NCBI RefSeq assembly: GCF_016909495.1 | Contig: NZ_JAFBFW010000005.1 | Location: 1 to 64,000 of the forward strand | DNA length: 64,000 bases | Source: Pantoea coffeiphila | GTDB lineage: Bacteria; Pseudomonadota; Gammaproteobacteria; Enterobacterales; Enterobacteriaceae | Reading direction: 5' to 3' | Shown: one piece after another, positions 49,801 to 57,626 of the stretch | Numbering within the stretch: the stretch's first letter is position 1 | Layout of the letters: each line of letters begins with the position of its first letter | The notes under the pieces: model-generated | Seen by the model: the letters and a program-made list of their open reading frames with translations, nothing else | What the model was told of the DNA's origin: nothing | The model's database searches: none | Position numbers and translations under genes: made by a program

Positions 49801-52350
49801 CGCTTTGATATTGAAAGCGTTGTCCAGTTTGGCCAGCGTCAGCAGGCGAATAAACTGATCTTCTTCACGCTGCTTATCCGCGAAGCGAATAGGCTGCTCT
49901 GTCATGTCGATAAAGGTACGTACGGCGATGGTTCCGTAAGAGTGACCGGCACCTTCTGCACGTTCTTTAAACAGGCCCAGCAGCGGAACTTCAGCTTCTC
50001 CCTGAATTTTCAGGGCGCTCTGATGCCAGTCCACCGCCATCTGCGCGATAGAGGCAAAGCCTGCGCCACCCACCGGGGTTTTAATGTTCGGGAAGTATTT
50101 CTTCAGCACGCGATCTTCCGTATCGAGGAAGTTTGGCTCGAAGAATTCACCACAGCTGTAGCTTTCGACGGTACACAGGCCCACTTTGCCCATGGTTTTC
50201 ATCAGTGCTTTTTCTGCGGCCTTGGCATAGCGCTTAAAGGCTTTATTGCCTTCTTCACCTTCACCATATTTCTCTTCGGCACGCATCTGCACGCCCAGCG
50301 GATAGATTGCTGAGGCACCAAAGCCCAGCGCAGCGGCGATGTGGTGCGAAGAGATACTCTGGCCGCTTTCAACCACCAGAGACACGTCAAGACGCAGACC
50401 TTCCTGCACCAGGCGCTGGTTGATGGCGGACACCACCAGCAGCATCGGCATCGCGGCTTGAGTCGAGGAGATATGGCGGTCGGTCAGTACTGCAATGCCG
50501 CCCTGTTCACGTGCAAAATCAACCACCTGCTGAGCAAGATCGTCAATTGCCTGCTCCAGCGTATCGGCATTTTTCTGGCGACTTTCTGCATCGCTGCCCA
50601 GCACCGGTGCATAGAGCATCTCAAAACGGGCATACGGTGCCACATCCTGTTCGCGCAGCTGTAGCATATCCAGGTGGGTCAGGATCGGCGTTGGCACGAT
50701 GATCTGGCGACCTTTACTGCGGCCCAGATGCGGCTTCGCACCCAGCGCCACGCGCAGCGTCATGCCGTCAACTTCACGAATGGAGTCTAACGGTGGGTTC
50801 GTCACCTGCGCAAAGCGCTGGGAGAAGTAGTGCGCCATGCCGCCTTCATGATCGGATAAGGCGTTGATCGCGTTGCCGTAACCCATTGCTGAAATTTTTT
50901 CAGCTCCGGTGTTCAGCATCGGGTCCATCATGAATTTGAAGCTTTCCTGGTTGTAGTAGTAAGCCACAAATCGCTGATAGGTTTTCAGGTCGCCGCTGTA
51001 ACGCAGCGGGGAGCCCTGTTTTTCCGCCGGGATTACCGGCAGCTCTTGCAGAGTAATACGAGCCTCAGCAACCAGTGCCGGGTAGTCTTTCTCTGCAGCG
51101 AGTTTTTCCAGCGCTTCTACGGTGGTGTAGCTGCGTTTCTCGCTGTGATCGTAGTACAGCATCCCGCCCGCTTCGATACGGCCGCGGCGCAGCACGCTTT
51201 CCGGTGGGAAGGCGATCTGGCCGGCTTCGGACATTGCACCGATGTATTCGGCGGTTTCCACCGAACGCAGCGGACGCAGGCCCAGACGGTCAAGGCGGGC
51301 ACCGATGATTTCACCGTTACCAAAGATCAGTGCTGCCGGGCCGTCATTCTTCTCTTCATAAAGGGAGAAGTATTCGAGCATGGCGCGAACGTTATCGGAA
51401 AGAGATTCATCGTTTTCCCAGGCCGGTGGCATCATGGAAACCACGGCGTTAATCAGGTCGAGATTATCTTCCATCAGGCGGCTGTGGATGCTCTGGTCCA
51501 GACGCGAGCTGTCCGACTGCCCTTTAGGACGCACGATTTTCTTGCCGCGTGCGGACGCCAGTGCGGATTCCGCAATGCGGTTTTTACGGTCGGTATTCAG
51601 CTCACCGTTGTGCGCCATCAGACGGAACGGCTGCGCCATCGTCGTATGCGGATCGGTGTTGGTTGAAAAACGGGTATGGAAGAACAGACCGCGAACGCGA
51701 TGATCGGGATCGGTCAGATCTTTGAAGTAAGGGATCACTTCATTCGAGTTCAGGCGTGCCTTGAACACCTGGGTACGTGAAGAGAGCGACAGCGGGTAGA
51801 GGCCGCCAAACTCGCTTTCGGTAAAGGCGCGGGCTTCAATATCCAGCAGGGCACGATAAATGCGTTTTTCGAAATCGTTTTGATTATCGATATCCTGAGG
51901 AATAGTGAAGATCCACTGTGCGATAGGCAGCTGTGAGACAATGGCTGCCGGACGCAGTACGTCAGTGTCCAGCGGCATATCACGTTTTAAAATCACCGAC
52001 AGGCCGTAAGCCGCAAGGGTTTCCTCAACCAGACGCTCGGCATTTGCGCGCAGCGCACTGTCTTTCGGTACAAAGAAATTGCCTACGCCAAAACGACCCG
52101 ACTCAAGCTGTTGACCGGTAATTTTGCGGAAGAAATGCAGAGAGATGTCGACGTTGACGCCCGCGCCGTCGCCCACGCCTTCAGCGGACATACCGCCGCG
52201 ATGAGGAACGGTACACAGGGCACTGTGTGCCATCTGGAGGACCTCATGAGTTTGCTCGCCGTCCTTACGTGTAATGAAACCCACGCCACAGCTATCACTC
52301 TCTTTTGTTGGATCATACAAGCCATAGGGATAAGGTTTTGAGTCAGACAT
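46825..52350 (-). CDS. Glutamate-synthase-like large subunit, 1841 residues
   Basis: GltB-type protein much longer than E. coli GltB (about 1486 aa). Catalytic Cys21 (ESDSCGVGF) would become the mature N-terminus of a class II glutaminase domain (21 to about 440; HTRFSTNT, MAHNGELNT). Central domain about 455-830; FMN barrel about 840-1320 with GAMSHGAL, GMSNCGEGGE (1048-1057), QGAKPGEGGQLP and NTGGTGAASVTSLKYTG; cluster cysteines 1265, 1271 and 1275 (C-X5-C-X3-C). GXGXG beta-helix about 1370-1600 (LFGATGGRLFVQGQAGDRF). The last 200 or so residues have no GltB counterpart I recognise. AAGGAGG precedes the ATG by 6-7 bases. It occupies the gltBD position divergent from arcB, but no gltD is present; its operon partner is the CysJ-like reductase. 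Glutamate synthesis from glutamine and 2-oxoglutarate is inferred, not certain. Confidence 0.85.
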   Translation of the reverse strand: MSDSKPYPYGLYDPTKESDSCGVGFITRKDGEQTHEVLQMAHSALCTVPHRGGMSAEGVGDGAGVNVDISLHFFRKITGQQLESGRFGVGNFFVPKDSALRANAERLVEETLAAYGLSVILKRDMPLDTDVLRPAAIVSQLPIAQWIFTIPQDIDNQNDFEKRIYRALLDIEARAFTESEFGGLYPLSLSSRTQVFKARLNSNEVIPYFKDLTDPDHRVRGLFFHTRFSTNTDPHTTMAQPFRLMAHNGELNTDRKNRIAESALASARGKKIVRPKGQSDSSRLDQSIHSRLMEDNLDLINAVVSMMPPAWENDESLSDNVRAMLEYFSLYEEKNDGPAALIFGNGEIIGARLDRLGLRPLRSVETAEYIGAMSEAGQIAFPPESVLRRGRIEAGGMLYYDHSEKRSYTTVEALEKLAAEKDYPALVAEARITLQELPVIPAEKQGSPLRYSGDLKTYQRFVAYYYNQESFKFMMDPMLNTGAEKISAMGYGNAINALSDHEGGMAHYFSQRFAQVTNPPLDSIREVDGMTLRVALGAKPHLGRSKGRQIIVPTPILTHLDMLQLREQDVAPYARFEMLYAPVLGSDAESRQKNADTLEQAIDDLAQQVVDFAREQGGIAVLTDRHISSTQAAMPMLLVVSAINQRLVQEGLRLDVSLVVESGQSISSHHIAAALGFGASAIYPLGVQMRAEEKYGEGEEGNKAFKRYAKAAEKALMKTMGKVGLCTVESYSCGEFFEPNFLDTEDRVLKKYFPNIKTPVGGAGFASIAQMAVDWHQSALKIQGEAEVPLLGLFKERAEGAGHSYGTIAVRTFIDMTEQPIRFADKQREEDQFIRLLTLAKLDNAFNIKAKSFADSSFERIPDDVINAFTITPDYRQFSSLMHEERKRRPAALRDILAFPCDLTHVDSLAEFSRKLGRYSLVNNSFAVRGLTCEAGSAGQFTLRLTDAIEGLKPEHERLLVLATALKNRFLDEIEHTEITADGLQITAQGKAADYLSRIFATQPSLPLSEVQPACEITRTFASGAMSHGALVAPAHEAVAHGTNMVGGMSNCGEGGEHYSRHGTIRASRIKQLASGRFGVWAAYLADPMLEELEIKIGQGAKPGEGGQLPAPKVTVEIAAARGGTPGVELVSPPPHHDTYSIEDLAQLIHDCKAARVRVIVKLVSSEGIGTIAVGVAKAGADVINVAGNTGGTGAASVTSLKYTGRVAEIGIAEVHQALCANGLREKVLLRCSGAQQTGSDVVKSALLGGDSFEFGTTALMMLKCVMAKNCNVKCPAGLTTNAEAFDGDPRQLAQYFINVAHEVREMLSRLGLRSLREARGRSDLLHLMDHPLEVGKLDLRAMLTVVPEVKIAKPVYLEKDFALDNDWVELLNDSLVVQGSTDIRLGNGITLNNRNKSVGGQLAIDIERMLNHTLNAEQLADIPAALLDDRGRRYLAPGTVNVFTSGSAGQSYGVFCNDGMQMTHSGTCNDGVGKGQCGGEIIVVSPGGGSEDAEGNVLIGNFALFGATGGRLFVQGQAGDRFAVRNSGATAVVEGVGDFCCEYMTNGAVLNLGTFGKGFGNGMSGGFAYQYDPYGSLASHAAGDSVLFGSIAEDNEMARVHKQAVFTMLTWHLEATNSPRAAWLLDHWETECQNFVYVMPRSLLLYQDSAEILKAKTRKDLLEELSTALAGHQVAKFKAAWREGKPIANGAVPAYGATDTPEMLVLLNNYTVLSSAQQLALSRLPKGTAVDDAAVEKAVRNLLMTEDFALISKLQRHARAAIENYNDEELSCLIAAKRMADYKAALTQRNIRSMDSLATYGWIIYQDASNRQVLGGLPDFEELFARAALPELAAAVGKLA

Positions 52351-53265
52351 CGAGGGCCTCCTTAACTTCTTTTGTACATTACCTATATTGTTCAGGCACA
52401 GAACGCAGCTGAGCGGTCACCTCAGGGTCTGTATCAATTTTCTTTGCCGCTAAAACGCGGACACCATGACTCCGAGCATTTCATCCTGAGACATAAGTGC
52501 ATCGTCCGTGAATGAAAAACTCTCTAGATTCCTGGTCTCATTAAATGGAGATATCCGGTATCACGAGGGAGTCGTCTAACTGCATATGTATGCCGAGACA
52601 CTGGCCCGTAAGCAAAGCTTCCAGCGGATTCCCAACTTATCGGGAAAGCGTACAGAGGTCAAATACCGATCTTTCTTATGCCTTTTTATGAGTTTTTTAA
52701 GTTAACTTCATGATATGTAATTAAATATTGTCATATTTTACCCCTATGGATGGGGGGGCGTCGTGTAAAGAAGTGTGAGCTGTCTCACTATAGTGCAGTG
52801 AGCAAATCGCTGCACCATGCTGGAATAGCGTCCGGTTGCAGCATAATATGCTAAATGAGGGGTAATACCCACATCAACGCACTGTTTTTAATCAGTGGGG
52901 ATATTTGAATTAAACAGGGGGGGTTATTAGCAAAATTAATCACCATGGGTGTGACTAGAATTTCGGATTTTATGAATGATTATTCGTTTGGATGTAACCA
53001 AGGAATAGTGAACGATCTGCATCATCACTATGAATTATATTGGCGAAGCGGGTTGCTCTGGATTTTGAGCGGCTTTATAGATTATGCAGTTATAAAATTT
53101 AGTCAATATGTACGACGGCAACTTTTTGCTCTGAAGGCAAAATAATTAAATTTTCTCTCAAGGGCCGCGCCAGTACAGGCTGTAAGACGAATCTCACCGG
53201 CAGAATCTAAACTTCTTCAGGCGACGAAAATTCCATAATAATACCTTTCAGGATATAGAGTGTGC
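52351..53265. other. Intergenic region upstream of the GOGAT-like gene
   Basis: About 915 bases, strongly AT-rich in 52670-52740, in the place where E. coli has yhcC. It should contain the leftward promoter of the GOGAT-like operon, but I could not assign one; no sigma-54 site with correct 10-base spacing was found. Two short palindromic elements (TCACT-N7-AGTGA at 52785-52801, and a TGCACC half-site at 52811) are noted. No radical-SAM yhcC remnant was recognised. Confidence 0.5.
52945..53145 (+). CDS. Doubtful 66-residue open frame
   Basis: ATG-started frame of 66 codons with a mildly hydrophobic middle (SGLLWILSGFIDYAVIKF), flanked by AT-rich sequence. No good ribosome site is next to the ATG; the G-run upstream is about 25 bases away. 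No family is recognised. It may be chance or a decayed gene. Confidence 0.15.
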   Translation: MGVTRISDFMNDYSFGCNQGIVNDLHHHYELYWRSGLLWILSGFIDYAVIKFSQYVRRQLFALKAK

Positions 53266-53405
53266 TGCACTAATATTGTGCAATAGTTTCGTTAATAAAA
53301 AATCAATGAACCATAACTGTGCAATATATGTTTTGGTTAACATTTGATGAACTATAACCGTGCAAATGTTCCGTTCTTTATTGTGCATTGCACTATTTTT
53401 GTGCG
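53266..53405. promoter_or_regulatory. Four 17-bp palindromic sites at exact 41-bp spacing
   Basis: Sites start at 53266, 53307, 53348 and 53389: TGCACTAATATTGTGCA, TGAACCATAACTGTGCA, TGAACTATAACCGTGCA and TGCACTATTTTTGTGCG. Each is 41 bases from the next, about four helical turns, so all face one side of the DNA. Sequence between sites is much less conserved. They fit the NtrC-type box TGCACC-N5-GGTGCA at 9-10 of 12 positions, but no sigma-54 promoter is evident nearby. The array ends about 45 bases before a candidate arcB -10 (TATGAT, 53450-53455) and lies 916 bases from the GOGAT-like start. Confidence 0.75.
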
Positions 53406-53484
53406 TTTTTCTCATCGCGTTAACCTGTGGGACTTTTATCCGATTCCGGTATGATTGTGTGATTCAGACCGGAAAGGACCCTAC

Positions 53485-55827
53485 ATGAAACAAATTCGAT
53501 TATTAGCCCAGTACTACGTTGATTTAATGGTTAAGCTGGGGCTGGTGCGCTTCTCTTTGCTGTTGGCCTCCGCCCTGGTGGTACTGGCAATGATTGTCCA
53601 GATGGCCGTGACCATGGTGCTGCGTGGGCATGTGGAAAGCATCGACGTGGTGCGTTCGGTGTTTTTCGGCCTGCTGATTACGCCCTGGGCGGTGTATTTC
53701 CTTTCGGTCGTTGTTGAGCAGCTGGAAGAGTCACGTCAGCGACTGGCACGGCTGGTCGATAAACTTGAGGAGATGCGCAATCGCGACCTTGAGCTGAATC
53801 AGCAAATGAAGGAAAACATCACACAGCTCAATCAGGAAATTGCCGATCGTATTAAGGCGGAAGAAGCGCGTCTGCAGGTGATGACCCGGCTGAAAGAGGA
53901 AATGGCACGTCGTGAGCAGGCGCAAATCGAACTGGAGCAGCAGTCGACCTTTCTGCGCTCATTTCTGGATGCTTCGCCGGATCTGGTCTTCTATCGTAAC
54001 GCCGATCAGCAGTTCTCCGGCTGTAATCGGGCTATGGAGCTGCTGACGGGGAAAAGCGAGAAGCAGCTTATCGGGTTAACGCCTAATGACGTCTATGACG
54101 ACGATGCCGCGTTAAAAGTGCTCGAAACCGACGAGAAAGTCTTCCGCCATAACGTTTCTCTGACCTACGAGCAGTGGCTACAGTATCCCGACGGCCGTAA
54201 AGCCTGTTTTGAGATCCGCAAGGTTCCTTATTACGATCGCGTGGGGAAACGCAGCGGCCTGATGGGCTTCGGACGCGATATAACGGAGCGTAAGCGTTAC
54301 CAGGACGCGTTAGAGAATGCCAGTAGGGAGAAGACGACCTTTATCTCTACGATCAGCCACGAGCTTCGTACGCCGCTTAACGGCATTGTCGGACTAAGTC
54401 GCATTCTGCTGGACACCCATCTAAACCAGGAACAGCTCAAATACCTTAAAACCATTCATGTCTCCGCCATCACTCTTGGCAATATCTTCAATGATGTGAT
54501 TGAGATGGACAAAATCGAGCGCCGGAAGGTGCAGCTGGATAATCAGCCACTTGATTTCACCGGTCTGCTTGCCGATCTGGAAAACCTGTCCGGCCTGCTG
54601 GCTGAACCTAAAGGACTGAAATTTATTCTGCAGCCTGAGCTACCGCTGCCGCACAAAATTGTGGCGGACGGGACGCGGTTACGGCAGATCCTGTGGAATT
54701 TGATCGGTAACGCGGTGAAGTTCACCCAGCGTGGCGAGATAGTCGTCCGGGTAGGTTACCTTGACGAAGACCGCCTCTATTTTGAAGTGGAAGATTCCGG
54801 AATGGGCATCCCGCAGGATGAACAGGATAAAATCTTTGCCATGTACTATCAGGTTAAAGACCAGCGCGGTGGGAAACCGGCAACCGGCACGGGTATTGGT
54901 CTGGCGGTATCTCGTCGTCTGGCGCAGGCCATGGGCGGCGATATCAGCGTGCGTAGCGCACAGGGGCAGGGTTCATGCTTTACGCTGACGCTGAGTGCGC
55001 CTCGGGTTGCGGAAGAGGTTGAGGATGAACAACCTGAAGACGACCTTCCTCTGCCTGCGCTGCATGTGCTATTGGTGGAAGATATTGAGCTTAACGTGGT
55101 GGTGGCGAGGTCGGTGCTGGAGAAGCTGGGTAACAGCGTCGAGGTGGCGATGACCGGGCAGGAAGCGTTGGATATGTTCGATCCGGATGAATTCGATCTG
55201 GTTCTGCTGGACATCCAACTGCCGGATATGACCGGACTGGATGTGGCGCGTGGCATTCATCAGCGCCATGCAGGGAAACAGTTACCGCCTCTGGTGGCAC
55301 TAACCGCCAACGTGCTGAAGGATAAACGGGAATATCTGGATGCGGGAATGGATGATGTGTTGAGCAAACCTCTTGCAGTGCCTGCTCTCACAGCGATGAT
55401 TAAGAAGTACTGGAACTATCAAAGCGAGGAGCAGGCGGTGCCTGCGCAGGAGATCAATATGGATGAGAAAAAACTGGCACTGCTGGATGTGGTGATGCTG
55501 GAGCAGTATATCGAACTGGTTGGGCCGAAGTTGATTCATCAAAGTCTGGAAATGTTTGAGCAGATGATGCCTGGTTACCTGGATGTTCTGGATTCCAACA
55601 TGATGGCCCGCGACCAGAAAGGCATTGCGGAGGAAGGGCATAAGATTAAAGGCGCAGCAGGTTCAGTTGGGCTGGTACATTTGCAGCAGATTGCTAAACA
55701 GATTCAAAGCCCTGAGCTACCCGCCTGGTGGGACAATGTACAGGAGTGGATTGATGAGCTTAAACAGGAATGGCGTAACGACGTGAATGTGTTGCGTGAA
55801 TGGGTTAAGGCCTCTGAAAAAAAATGA
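53485..55827 (+). CDS. arcB: Tripartite anoxic-redox sensor kinase ArcB
   Basis: Membrane sensor of quinone redox state that phosphorylates ArcA, 780 residues (E. coli 778). The start at 53485 (MKQIRLLAQYYVDLM) follows GGAAAGGA. Two membrane helices (about 22-46 and 58-77), a coiled coil, a PAS domain with redox cysteines Cys180 and Cys241, the transmitter with His292 (STISHELRTPLNG), an ATPase domain, a receiver with the phosphoacceptor Asp in LVLLDIQLPDMTG (about 576) and a C-terminal HPt with EEGHKIKGAAGS. All phosphorelay residues are present. Divergent from the GOGAT-like gene. Confidence 0.97.
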   Translation: MKQIRLLAQYYVDLMVKLGLVRFSLLLASALVVLAMIVQMAVTMVLRGHVESIDVVRSVFFGLLITPWAVYFLSVVVEQLEESRQRLARLVDKLEEMRNRDLELNQQMKENITQLNQEIADRIKAEEARLQVMTRLKEEMARREQAQIELEQQSTFLRSFLDASPDLVFYRNADQQFSGCNRAMELLTGKSEKQLIGLTPNDVYDDDAALKVLETDEKVFRHNVSLTYEQWLQYPDGRKACFEIRKVPYYDRVGKRSGLMGFGRDITERKRYQDALENASREKTTFISTISHELRTPLNGIVGLSRILLDTHLNQEQLKYLKTIHVSAITLGNIFNDVIEMDKIERRKVQLDNQPLDFTGLLADLENLSGLLAEPKGLKFILQPELPLPHKIVADGTRLRQILWNLIGNAVKFTQRGEIVVRVGYLDEDRLYFEVEDSGMGIPQDEQDKIFAMYYQVKDQRGGKPATGTGIGLAVSRRLAQAMGGDISVRSAQGQGSCFTLTLSAPRVAEEVEDEQPEDDLPLPALHVLLVEDIELNVVVARSVLEKLGNSVEVAMTGQEALDMFDPDEFDLVLLDIQLPDMTGLDVARGIHQRHAGKQLPPLVALTANVLKDKREYLDAGMDDVLSKPLAVPALTAMIKKYWNYQSEEQAVPAQEINMDEKKLALLDVVMLEQYIELVGPKLIHQSLEMFEQMMPGYLDVLDSNMMARDQKGIAEEGHKIKGAAGSVGLVHLQQIAKQIQSPELPAWWDNVQEWIDELKQEWRNDVNVLREWVKASEKK

Positions 55828-55925
55828 CCCCGACCTAGGCCGGGGTGCGCGAATACTGCGCCAACACCAGGGAAAATGGAAACCCACGCTATTCTGATAT
55901 GAATCGTCGGGAGCGCAGGCCGGGT
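55817..55925 (-). ncRNA. arcZ: Small regulatory RNA ArcZ
   Basis: The minus strand carries the conserved 3' part of the Hfq-dependent sRNA ArcZ: TTCCCTGGTGTTGGCGCAG, then TATTCGCGCACCCCGG, then a terminator stem CCCCG/CGGGG (within 55828-55845) and eight T (55817-55824). The target-pairing core GGTGTTGGCGCAG is intact. The 5' half differs from E. coli; the 5' end near 55925 is estimated from a weak -35 (TTGCTA, 55954-55959) and -10. The terminator overlaps the end of arcB, so ArcZ and arcB are convergent with overlapping 3' ends. In E. coli ArcZ activates rpoS and is repressed by ArcA. Confidence 0.88.
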
Positions 55926-56602
55926 ATTGGGTAAAACTCTCAGTCACTACCTTAGCAAATCTAACATCACATGTTACCAGATTCATTAAAATGTGTGATG
56001 TTGAGCAGTGTTTGTAAATAGAAGACATCAAATTACTTTCTCAGTCAAGCAGGTAATTCATTTTGCTTTTTTTATGATGGATTATTGTACGATTGTTGTA
56101 TTTTATTCATGGAAGTTCTTGACGGGTTACGTTGTCGGATTGGATTGTCCCGGCCCCGCAGCTGAAATGCTATTTCAGCATTTTCAATGCGTTTAATGTG
56201 CTGTTTGTACTGCGTTTTTTGTGGTTTTTGCTGAATTCTTCCGAAACGTTTTGGTTTCTGCTAGCACAAACAGGCTTCAGGGCGTGATTCGGCGAAAAAA
56301 TGCTGACACAGTTCAGCAAGATAAATCTCACGATTTAATAGAAAACCCTGCAAACAAGATGTTCTTTCGTTTCATTTATCGATGGTTTTCTATTTCGAGT
56401 TTTGTGATTTCGAAATGTACCCAGTGAAATTTATAAGCAATGCAAATCAATTTGAAAATGTTTTTTCGCCCTGAATAGTAGCCCCCTAAAATGTATTAAA
56501 CTATGGCGCGTCATGGAACCGATTCCTGGGCAAGCAGCTCATGGTAGGGACCTGACCAAAATAATTAGCTTTGTCTGAAGATGATGATAATGGAGTCGAC
56601 GA
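55926..56602. other. arcZ-mtgA intergenic region; elbB absent
   Basis: About 680 AT-rich bases in the place of E. coli elbB. I see no elbB remnant. It contains an inverted repeat AACATCACA/TGTGATGTT (55963-56002, 22-base loop) and a hairpin GCTGAAAT-GCT-ATTTCAGC (56161-56179) followed by ATTTTC, which could end rightward transcription. Two frames of 62 and 68 codons (56008-56196, 56221-56427) have no family and are not called. The mtgA promoter should lie toward the right end. Confidence 0.5.
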
Positions 56603-57328
56603 ATGAGCCGTAACCGACGCCCGGGGTGGGTATGGATGAAAAAGGCCGTGCTGCGTTTGCTGATGGGGATTGTCGGTCTTTGGCTGGTCGGTATTGTGCT
56701 CTTCGCCTTTATCCCTGTGCCTTTCTCCGCGGTTATGATTGAAAGGCAGCTTGGTGCCTGGCTACAGGGTGATTTTAGCTATGTTGCCCATTCTGACTGG
56801 GTCGGGCGCGATGAAATATCTCCATGGATGGCACTGGCCGTTATTGCTTCTGAGGATCAAAAATTCCCCACGCACTGGGGTTTTGATGTCGATGCCATTC
56901 AGTCTGTGCTGGATAATAACGGCGAAAACTCTCGTATGCGCGGTGCTTCAACGTTGTCTCAGCAAACCGCTAAGAATTTGTTTCTTTGGGACGGACGTAG
57001 TTGGGTGAGAAAGGGACTGGAAGCCGGGCTGACAGTCGGTATTGAAACCGTGTGGACTAAACGGCGTATTCTTACCGTTTATCTTAATATCGCTGAGTTT
57101 GGTGACGGTGTGTTTGGTGTGGAAGAGGCGGCGCAGCGTTACTTTAATAAGCCCGCCAGCCGGTTAACCATGTCTGAAGCGGCGCTGCTGGCAGCTGTTT
57201 TGCCGAATCCAATACGTTTTAAAGCCGCAGCACCTTCAGGTTATGTTCGCCAGCGTCAGCAGTGGATCATGCGACAGATGCGTCAGTTGGGTGGTGAAAC
57301 TTTTCTTTCCAGAAATCACCTCAATTAG
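56603..57328 (+). CDS. mtgA: Monofunctional biosynthetic peptidoglycan transglycosylase
   Basis: Inner-membrane glycosyltransferase (GT51) polymerising lipid II into glycan strands, 241 residues (E. coli 242). One N-terminal membrane helix (about 17-37). Catalytic motif [14 protein letters not shown] carries the essential Glu; [16 protein letters not shown] and [10 protein letters not shown] are further GT51 motifs. GGAG lies before the ATG. Convergent with npr, only 25 bases apart and without an obvious terminator. Confidence 0.95.
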   Translation: MSRNRRPGWVWMKKAVLRLLMGIVGLWLVGIVLFAFIPVPFSAVMIERQLGAWLQGDFSYVAHSDWVGRDEISPWMALAVIASEDQKFPTHWGFDVDAIQSVLDNNGENSRMRGASTLSQQTAKNLFLWDGRSWVRKGLEAGLTVGIETVWTKRRILTVYLNIAEFGDGVFGVEEAAQRYFNKPASRLTMSEAALLAAVLPNPIRFKAAAPSGYVRQRQQWIMRQMRQLGGETFLSRNHLN

Positions 57329-57353
57329 CTGGAAATTATCACAACCCTGGCAA

Positions 57354-57626
57354 CTACTCTTCGTCGAATCCGGCATCGAACAGTTCAATAACTGCCGCCA
57401 GCGCTTCCGCTTCCTGCGGTCCGCTGGCCTCAATTTCGATATGACCGCCCTTGGCGGAATCCAGCATCAGTAGCGCAATAACGCTGCTGGCTTCGGCCTC
57501 CGTACCACTTTCGTTTCTCAGCAGCACTTCAGCGTCAAAGCTCTGCACCAGTTCAAAAAGCTTCATTGCCGGACGAGCGTGCATGCCCAGCTTATTCCTG
57601 ATTTCCACGGTTTGTTTAACGGTCAT
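57354..57626 (-). CDS. npr: Nitrogen PTS phosphocarrier NPr
   Basis: HPr-like carrier passing phosphate from EI-Ntr (PtsP) to PtsN, 90 residues. Active-site His16 in [14 protein letters not shown]; the regulatory-helix region resembles E. coli NPr. Overlaps rapZ by 4 bases (ATGA), so it is translationally coupled. Last gene of the rpoN-hpf-ptsN-rapZ-npr cluster. Confidence 0.97.
   Translation of the reverse strand: MTVKQTVEIRNKLGMHARPAMKLFELVQSFDAEVLLRNESGTEAEASSVIALLMLDSAKGGHIEIEASGPQEAEALAAVIELFDAGFDEE

Noticed and set aside
48445..50313. Two plus-strand frames of about 305 codons
   Set aside because: Antisense shadows of the GOGAT-like gene, whose motifs are intact through the same interval.
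52930..52945. Sigma-54-like TGGTGATTAATTTTGC on the minus strand ahead of the GOGAT-like gene
   Set aside because: Spacing is 11 bases and the -24 element is poor; would also leave a leader of nearly 600 bases.
53041..53057. Sigma-54-like TGGCGAAGCGGGTTGCT on the plus strand
   Set aside because: GG to GC spacing is 11, not 10, and it lies upstream of the 41-bp array, facing arcB from too far; judged chance.
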